NCBI RefSeq assembly: GCF_003334855.1
Contig: NZ_QOWE01000004.1
Location: 1-64,000, forward strand
Direction of reading: 5' to 3'
DNA length: 64,000 bases
Source of the DNA: Larkinella punicea
Lineage (GTDB): Bacteria; Bacteroidota; Bacteroidia; Cytophagales; Spirosomataceae
Shown here: positions 59,125 through 64,000 of the stretch, piece by piece
Layout of the letters: the number at the start of each line of letters is the position of its first letter
Position numbering within the stretch: position 1 is the first letter of the stretch
Position numbers and translations under genes: made by a program
Notes under the pieces: model-generated
Seen by the model: the letters and a program-made list of their open reading frames with translations, nothing else
Databases searched by the model: none
Told to the model about the DNA's origin: nothing

Positions 59125-60777
59125 TTACTTCATCGCTTCCGCCACCGGATCACCAATGTTTCCGCTGGGCTCCAGAATGTGCAGGAGTGCCGAAACCGTG
59201 GAGGCAATGTCGGCAATGTGCGTCCGGCGGGTGGTTTCGCCGGGTTTGATGCCCCAGCCGTAAAAAACCAGCGGGACGTGCGTATCGTAGTTATAGAGCG
59301 TTCCGTGCGAGGTGCCGCCCTTCCGGTAGCCTTCCAGCCAGCCAGGTTGCGTCACCAGGTACAGATCTCCGCTTCGTCGGGGGTTGTAAACATTCCGAAG
59401 CAAAGGCAACCAGTATTCCGGCACGGAGTTCGAGTTGATGTCGTGCAGGTTGAGCACATTCTGAATACCCGGATTTTTCAATAAGGCCATCCGCACCACT
59501 TCGGTAGCCTCGGCCACTTTCACTTTCTTTTCCCGCAGCAGGTCGTGGTTCAGGTATACCTGCGCATTGGAATTGCCGATGACCCATTTCCCGGGGCCAA
59601 ACGCGTCCGTCAGCGCCTTGTCGGTGGCCGCACTCACGTCTTTTCCTTCCAGAAAACCGCCCGGTATATTCAGGCTCTGCGAGTAGGCCGGGTTGTCGGC
59701 GGCACCGTGGTCGGCGGATAAAAACGTGAAATAGTTCCCTTTTCCGACCTGGGCATCCAGCGCATTCAGCAGGTCTGCCATCACTTTGTCCAGGCGCAGG
59801 TATTCATCTTCGATTTCAATGGAGGTCGGACTGAACCGGTGACCAATGGCATCGGGTGACGAAAAACTGACGCAGAGAAAATCGGTCTCGCTGCCTTTTC
59901 CCATATTCTCGCCTTTCAAAGCGGCTATAGCCATTTCTTTCGTCAACACATCGCCAAACGGGCTGGTGCGCAGGGCTTCGTATTTACTGCCGAGCGACGC
60001 AATGGCCTGGTGCGGAAACACGGCTTTGGGTTCGCCGGTCAGCGGGTTCTCAAACGGCGTGTCATCGGCGGTGCTTTCCGTATATTGATCGATCGGCAGG
60101 GTGGTTTCCCAGGTTTGCGTCAGGTATTTGTCCGACAGTTTGAGGGCGTTGAAGTCCTTCGCCCACTGCGGTAGTTCTTTCATGTAGAACGTGCTCGAAA
60201 TCCAGCTTCCGTCCTTCGAGTCGAACCAGTAGGCTGCATTCGCGGCATGTCCGGCGGGCAGGATCGAACCCCGGTCTTTCATCGCAACGCCAATGACTTT
60301 CGAACGACCCTGCGTGGCCACTTTCAACTGATCCGTCACGGTCGTTACCAGCAGGTTGCGCGGAGACATCCGCCCGGCCGACGACGTATTTCCGACCGAT
60401 CGTACCGTCGAATCTTCCACACAATACACCGTTCGTTCAGCGGCCCGGTCGTACCAGTCGTTGCCCACAATTCCGGAAATGGCCGGGGCCGAACCCGTGT
60501 ATACGTGCGTGTGGCCGGGGGCCGTAATCGTGGCCGCATAATGGTAGTGATTATTGCGGGCATTAAAACCGTCCCGCATCATCCGTTTGAAACCGCCTTC
60601 CGAATATTTATTGTAAAACCGGTACAAATAATCATACCGCATCTGGTCGACGATAATGCCAACCACCAGCTTCGGGCGGCTCAGGGTGGTTGAAGGGTTG
60701 GCTGCTTTTTTGGGAGCAGGTTGCGCAAACACCCAAACGGGTGCAAGCAAAAATAAGGCTAAACGGACTAGTTTCAT
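59125..60777 (-). CDS. PafA-type alkaline phosphatase superfamily protein
   Basis: A 550-residue exported phosphatase (signal MKLVRLALFLLAPVWVFA). It keeps the PafA active site: zinc ligand and start of domain in VGIIVDQMRYDYL, the nucleophile threonine in AATITAPGHTHVYTG, the Asn of IVGNDWYDR, the Lys and Arg of GVAMKDRGSILPAGHA that mark monoesterase PafA, and the metal ligands in FLSADHGAADNP and THGTLYNYDTHVPLVFYG. It should hydrolyse phosphate monoesters in the periplasm with two zincs. PafA is the usual alkaline phosphatase of Bacteroidota. A TACTTTTG element lies upstream. Confidence 0.93.
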   Translation of the reverse strand: MKLVRLALFLLAPVWVFAQPAPKKAANPSTTLSRPKLVVGIIVDQMRYDYLYRFYNKYSEGGFKRMMRDGFNARNNHYHYAATITAPGHTHVYTGSAPAISGIVGNDWYDRAAERTVYCVEDSTVRSVGNTSSAGRMSPRNLLVTTVTDQLKVATQGRSKVIGVAMKDRGSILPAGHAANAAYWFDSKDGSWISSTFYMKELPQWAKDFNALKLSDKYLTQTWETTLPIDQYTESTADDTPFENPLTGEPKAVFPHQAIASLGSKYEALRTSPFGDVLTKEMAIAALKGENMGKGSETDFLCVSFSSPDAIGHRFSPTSIEIEDEYLRLDKVMADLLNALDAQVGKGNYFTFLSADHGAADNPAYSQSLNIPGGFLEGKDVSAATDKALTDAFGPGKWVIGNSNAQVYLNHDLLREKKVKVAEATEVVRMALLKNPGIQNVLNLHDINSNSVPEYWLPLLRNVYNPRRSGDLYLVTQPGWLEGYRKGGTSHGTLYNYDTHVPLVFYGWGIKPGETTRRTHIADIASTVSALLHILEPSGNIGDPVAEAMK

Positions 60778-60820
60778 GCCAATGGGAAGGGACTATGGAG
60801 AATGAGTCGGGTTATAACCC

Positions 60821-60828
60821 CAAAAGTA
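60821..60828 (-). promoter_or_regulatory. Possible -7 element of the PafA-type gene
   Basis: On the minus strand TACTTTTG matches TAnnTTTG exactly, 44 bases before the ATG at 60777. A -33 TTG is not visible at the usual spacing. Confidence 0.35.
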
Positions 60829-60876
60829 ATGAACATTTCTGGTACGCGGGTCGTTAGCCGATAAATGAATTGTTAA

Positions 60877-61608
60877 ATGGTCACTTCCGCAATTTCGTTT
60901 AAACCGACCCAAATCGGCAACCGGGGCCTTTATTTTGCTGCGGCCATTCTGCTGAGCTGGCTGGTCATGCTGGTTTTTCTGCTGAACTACCCGATCAACT
61001 GGCAGAATCCGCTGGTTTATGTTTTCGTGCTGGTTCAAACCCACCTCTACACCGGCGTTTTCATTACCGCCCACGATGCCATTCACGGCGTGGTGGCTCC
61101 CCACAACAAGCGATTGAACAACGCCATCGGCTTTCTGTGTGCCACGTTGTTTGCCTTCAATAACTACAACCAACTCAGCCGCAAACACCACCTGCACCAC
61201 AAACACTCGGCCACCCTCGACGACCCCGACTACCACGACGGCAATCCCGGTTTTCTGGCCTGGTATTACAGTTTTCTGAAAGAATATATTTCGGTGTTTC
61301 AGATTGTCCTGATGGCGGTTACTTATAACGTGCTGAAGCTCTGGTTTCCGATGGAAAATCTGATCGCTTTCTGGATGGTTCCGGCGGTGTTGAGCACGTT
61401 CCAGCTCTTTTATTTCGGCACCTATCGCCCCCACCGGGGCGAACACCACAACCCGCCCCACAACGCCCGCAGCCAGAAACGTAACCACGTGCTGGCCTTC
61501 CTGAGTTGCTATTTTTTCGGCTACCACGCCGAGCACCACGCCTGGCCGTATTTGCCCTGGTGGAAATTGCCGGAAGCGCGGGAATTGGAATTAAAAGTTA
61601 AAAGTTAA
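60877..61608 (+). CDS. Beta-carotene ketolase-like membrane di-iron enzyme (CrtW type)
   Basis: A 243-residue membrane protein of the fatty-acid desaturase/hydroxylase superfamily. The histidine boxes are HDAIHG (66-70), KHHLHHKH (103-110) and HAEHHAWPYLPWW (217-229). The middle motif FGTYRPHRG (180-188) and the closing PWWKLPEA are characteristic of CrtW ketolases, which add 4-keto groups to beta-carotene to give echinenone or canthaxanthin, or to hydroxylated carotenoids to give astaxanthin-type pigments. No other carotenoid gene is in the window. The final residues (ELELKVKS) are encoded by the arm of a hairpin and probably are not functional. Confidence 0.82.
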   Translation: MVTSAISFKPTQIGNRGLYFAAAILLSWLVMLVFLLNYPINWQNPLVYVFVLVQTHLYTGVFITAHDAIHGVVAPHNKRLNNAIGFLCATLFAFNNYNQLSRKHHLHHKHSATLDDPDYHDGNPGFLAWYYSFLKEYISVFQIVLMAVTYNVLKLWFPMENLIAFWMVPAVLSTFQLFYFGTYRPHRGEHHNPPHNARSQKRNHVLAFLSCYFFGYHAEHHAWPYLPWWKLPEARELELKVKS

Positions 61609-61675
61609 AAATATTGGCTCCCCACAGTTTAAATGCGTCAGCCTACTTTTAATTTTTAACTTTTCATTTTTAATT
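61589..61675. terminator. Inverted repeat overlapping both convergent gene ends (AAAAGTT words)
   Basis: Bases 61589-61612 and 61652-61675 pair at 22 of 24 positions. The left arm is three tandem ttaaaag words and lies mostly inside the ketolase reading frame, supplying its last codons and TAA. The right arm contains the stop of the prenyl synthase gene (61674-61676). Loop of 39 bases. Probable bidirectional end signal. Confidence 0.7.
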
Positions 61676-62651
61676 ATTTACTCCGCTCAATCGTATACTG
61701 CACCAGTTGTTCCAGAGAAGTACGATAACGGGAGTCGGGCAGGGTGAACAGAAGGGCTTTGGCTTCGTCGACGTAGCGGGTCATGACGGTGGTGGCGTAT
61801 TGAATACCGCCCGACTTCTTCACAAAATCAATGACTTCGGCGACACGTTTCGGGTTTTCACTTTCATTCTTGACGATGTTGATCATCCGCCGTTTTTCGA
61901 CCCATTTCGCGTTGTTCAGCGCGTAAATCAACGGCAACGTCATTTTCTTTTCCTTGATGTCGATGCCGAGCGGTTTGCCCACCTCCTCTTCCCCGTAGTC
62001 GAACAGATCGTCTTTGATCTGGAAAGCAATTCCCACTTTTTCGCCGAACATCCGGGCGGTTTCGATCATTTCGGCGCTGGCATCCACCGAGCGGGCACCC
62101 ACGGCACAACAGGCCGAAATCAGCGATGCGGTTTTCTGGCGGATGATTTCGTAATAAACCGCTTCCGTAATGTCCAGCCGCCGGGCTTTTTCGATCTGGA
62201 GCAACTCCCCCTCACTGATTTCGCGAACGGCCTTCGAGACAATTTTCAGCAAATCATAATCGCCGTTGTCGACCGACAGCAGCAGCCCGCGGGAGAGCAG
62301 ATAATCGCCCACCAGCACGGCAATTTTATTTTTCCAAAGGGCATTGATGGAGAAGAAACCACGACGGTAGTTGGAGTCATCGACCACATCGTCGTGAACG
62401 AGCGTCGCCGTGTGCAGCAGTTCGATGAGAGCCGCACCCCGGTGGGTCGATTCGGTAACGGTTCCGCAAACCCCGGCCGTCAGAAAAACAAACATGGGCC
62501 GGAGTTGTTTGCCCTTCCGGCGCACGATGTAGTTCATGATCTGGTCCAGAAGCATGACTTCGCTTTTCATAAACTGCCGGAATTTGTGCTCAAATGTTTC
62601 CATTTCGGCAGCAATCGGCGCTTGTATGTCCCGGATCGATAGTGGCATCAT
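61674..62651 (-). CDS. Polyprenyl diphosphate synthase
   Basis: A 325-residue all-helical isoprenyl synthase. The two Asp-rich motifs that bind the diphosphate-magnesium clusters are LVHDDVVDDSNYRRG (first, DDxxD form) and FQIKDDLFDYGEEE (second). KGKQLRPMFVFL is the substrate-binding Lys/Arg region, and RQKTASLISACCAVGA precedes the second motif. The bulk of the chain-length pocket suggests a longer-chain product (octaprenyl/heptaprenyl for menaquinone), but chain length cannot be set by eye. The neighbouring ketolase is convergent, not in the same operon. A promoter-like pair lies upstream. Confidence 0.92.
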   Translation of the reverse strand: MMPLSIRDIQAPIAAEMETFEHKFRQFMKSEVMLLDQIMNYIVRRKGKQLRPMFVFLTAGVCGTVTESTHRGAALIELLHTATLVHDDVVDDSNYRRGFFSINALWKNKIAVLVGDYLLSRGLLLSVDNGDYDLLKIVSKAVREISEGELLQIEKARRLDITEAVYYEIIRQKTASLISACCAVGARSVDASAEMIETARMFGEKVGIAFQIKDDLFDYGEEEVGKPLGIDIKEKKMTLPLIYALNNAKWVEKRRMINIVKNESENPKRVAEVIDFVKKSGGIQYATTVMTRYVDEAKALLFTLPDSRYRTSLEQLVQYTIERSK

Positions 62652-62692
62652 TCACATCAGTTCATCGGGTTAGACGAACCGCATTCAGGGCG

Positions 62693-62726
62693 CAAGTATA
62701 CCACTCAAACGCGAGATCAGGACAAA
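62693..62726 (-). promoter_or_regulatory. Bacteroidota-type promoter of the prenyl synthase gene
   Basis: On the minus strand TATACTTG (62693-62700) matches TAnnTTTG at 7 of 8 informative positions. TTTG (62723-62726) lies 22 bases upstream. The ATG is about 42 bases downstream of the -7 element. Confidence 0.4.
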
Positions 62727-62808
62727 ACTTCGTAAAAACTTCGCACCCGTTGCAAGATTGGCTCTAAAAATGTAATGTTACGGTTAGTAAAAAATACTTC
62801 TAATTTCA

Positions 62809-62892
62809 AATGTAAAATGATAAATATTAAATGTAAAAGTGCCGAATTCCAGTCATTTTACATTTAGCGTTCATTATTTTACATTTTACATT
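62809..62892. repeat. Inverted word repeat in a divergent gap (AATGTAAAATG)
   Basis: AATGTAAAATG (62809-62819) pairs perfectly with CATTTTACATT (62882-62892). The inner TAAATGTAAAA (62828-62838) pairs with TTTTACATTTA (62856-62866). The words aatgtaaaatg are nearly the same as in the element at 11842-11934, so these two copies are related. The right arm ends 8 bases before the patatin-like ATG. Confidence 0.65.
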
Positions 62893-62900
62893 CTTCTTTT

Positions 62901-63818
62901 ATGCGTGCACTGGTACTAGGGGGCGGTTCGCTCAAGGGGGCTTTTCAGGCGGGGGCGATTCAGGCCATCCTGGAATCCGGTTTTGAGCCCGAAGCGATTT
63001 ATGGCATTTCGGTGGGGAGTCTCAATGCGGTTTTTCTGGTTCACGAAGCCGGGAAGCAGTTTGCCGAGCACGGTGCCGTCGATTGGCCCAAAGCCGGTCG
63101 GCAACTGATCGAATTCTGGATTCGGAACATCACCCAGCCGAAGGACGTGGCCGTGGTTCAGTCAACGCTGGTGATGGGCTACAACACCCTGCTGAGCCGC
63201 TTCGATGGCTTGCTGGACACCACGCCCCTTCAAAGCCTGATTCGAACCCACATCAAGCTCCCGGTTCTGGTCAACAGTCCGGTTAAACTGAAAGTGGGCG
63301 CGGTCGACATCATCAAGGGCGACATCGTTTATACCAGCAACGACGACGAATCGATCCTGGATTATGTCATCGCCAGCAGTTCCCTGCCGTTTCTGATGCC
63401 CGCTGTCTGCGTCGGGAATGACCGCCAGAAGATGTTTCTGGACGGCGGTCTGCGGGAAGTCGCCCCGCTGCGCGAAGCCATCGACGACGGGGCCGACGAA
63501 CTGGTCTGCGTTGCCTGCCACGCCAAACGGATTTTTACGGAGAAATTCAATTACCGCAGTCTGCTGAATTTAGTCGAGCGGGTGAAGGACATCACGGTCA
63601 ACCAGATTGTCAACAACGACATTGCCTGGGCAGAACGCTGGATCGAGCGCGAAAAACTCCGGGGCAACGCCATGCACCTGACGCTCGTCCGCCCGAACGA
63701 ACCGCTGTATCTGAATCTGATGCGGTTTTCTTCGGATGACATCGGACGGCTGATCGTTCAGGGCTACCGCGATGCCACCATTGCGCTGCGGGCGCAGGGA
63801 ATTGAGCGGAAGGTGTAA
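62901..63818 (+). CDS. Patatin-like phospholipase family protein
   Basis: A 305-residue serine lipase-like protein with the patatin dyad: oxyanion loop GGGSLKGAFQAGAIQAIL at residues 7-24, nucleophile elbow GISVGSLNA with Ser near residue 42, and the catalytic Asp in MFLDGGLREVAPL. The bacterial members cleave acyl chains from phospholipids or lipoproteins. There is no signal peptide, so it acts in the cytoplasm or at the inner membrane. It is preceded by an AATGTAAAATG hairpin. It is convergent with a GDPD-like gene cut by the window end, with 2 bases between the stops. Confidence 0.92.
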   Translation: MRALVLGGGSLKGAFQAGAIQAILESGFEPEAIYGISVGSLNAVFLVHEAGKQFAEHGAVDWPKAGRQLIEFWIRNITQPKDVAVVQSTLVMGYNTLLSRFDGLLDTTPLQSLIRTHIKLPVLVNSPVKLKVGAVDIIKGDIVYTSNDDESILDYVIASSSLPFLMPAVCVGNDRQKMFLDGGLREVAPLREAIDDGADELVCVACHAKRIFTEKFNYRSLLNLVERVKDITVNQIVNNDIAWAERWIEREKLRGNAMHLTLVRPNEPLYLNLMRFSSDDIGRLIVQGYRDATIALRAQGIERKV

Positions 63819-63820
63819 GT

Positions 63821-64000
63821 TTATAGATCCTTGAATAACCGCCAGACCGCCACCGGTCGGTCGGTTGTTAATATATCCGCGCCCGTTTGGAAGATTTTTC
63901 TATAGTCGTCGTCCACTTCACTGATCGGTTTTTCATCCAGATTGTCAGGACCGTAGGTGCCTGCCGTACAGGCAATACCGTCCTGATGAACCCGCCGATA
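63821..64000 (-). CDS. C-terminal part of a glycerophosphodiester phosphodiesterase-like gene (cut by window end)
   Basis: The minus strand is open from base 64000 to TAA 63821-63823, giving 59 residues with no start in the window. The end reads FQTGADILTTDRPVAVWRLF, which matches the C-terminal strand and helix of GDPD enzymes (...GVDGIITDRP...). Those enzymes cleave glycerophosphodiesters to glycerol-3-phosphate and an alcohol. Sequence further in (TAGTYGPDNLDEKP) is not distinctive. The name is therefore an inference from a short piece. The codon use and spacing (2 bases from the patatin-like gene's stop) look genuine. Confidence 0.6.
   Translation of the reverse strand, partial: YRRVHQDGIACTAGTYGPDNLDEKPISEVDDDYRKIFQTGADILTTDRPVAVWRLFKDL

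Overview
The window looks like chromosomal DNA of a Bacteroidota bacterium, most likely a Cytophagales member of the Spirosoma/Larkinella type. The signs are a full-length SprA (type IX secretion translocon), a SusC/SusD pair, Cytophagales-style small families (TIGR02757, SMUG2-like glycosylase), a CrtW-like carotenoid ketolase, and intermediate G+C (one typical line counted at 57 %). That placement is inference from gene content. I saw no rRNA, tRNA or CRISPR array.

Layout. 1-9.4 kb: tail of an unknown gene, KDO activation (kdsB), a LysM/RlpA-like envelope protein, a TIGR02757 protein, a PagL-like lipid A deacylase, an aldose epimerase and an ALDH7 aldehyde dehydrogenase. 9.4-16.3 kb: a beta-barrel protein and a lipoprotein, then a TonB siderophore receptor with a PepSY membrane protein, and an alkyladenine glycosylase. 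16.5-24.7 kb: a lysine 6-dehydrogenase-like enzyme, yicC, pdxA, a 2-hydroxyacid dehydrogenase, a class A beta-lactamase-like hydrolase, a SMUG2-like glycosylase, GYF/CD225 and DUF2752 membrane proteins and a BamA-like barrel. 24.8-34.8 kb: sprA, ruvA and a LysM lytic transglycosylase. 35.2-42.1 kb: an unusual polysaccharide locus made of a lipoprotein glycosidase, a 1278-residue protein joining a membrane GT2 synthase to two external TIM-barrel hydrolase-like domains, and an antisense gene with two tandem GH26-like domains. 42.3-49.8 kb: a GH78 rhamnosidase facing a SusCD pair. 50-52.3 kb: ugd and UDP-xylose synthase with a clear terminator. 52.6-64 kb: acyl-CoA dehydrogenase, class C beta-lactamase-like lipoprotein, a LytTR membrane regulator, a stomatin/NfeD pair, one AT-rich foreign-looking gene, a PafA-type phosphatase, the CrtW-like ketolase, a polyprenyl diphosphate synthase, a patatin-like lipase and the end of a GDPD-like gene.

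How genes may work together. Lysine 6-dehydrogenase and ALDH7 together would take lysine to 2-aminoadipate. Ugd and UXS supply UDP-glucuronate and UDP-xylose. The GT2/GH locus probably makes and trims an exported polysaccharide. GH78 and SusCD probably import rhamnose-containing glycans. The prenyl synthase is a plausible source of quinone side chains and the ketolase acts on carotenoids.

The most distinctive non-coding signal is a set of intergenic inverted repeats. Each is built from short repeated words private to that copy, and several overlap the stop codons of flanking genes. The most distinctive coding signal is the synthase-hydrolase fusion with its degenerate GH26/TIM-barrel relatives.
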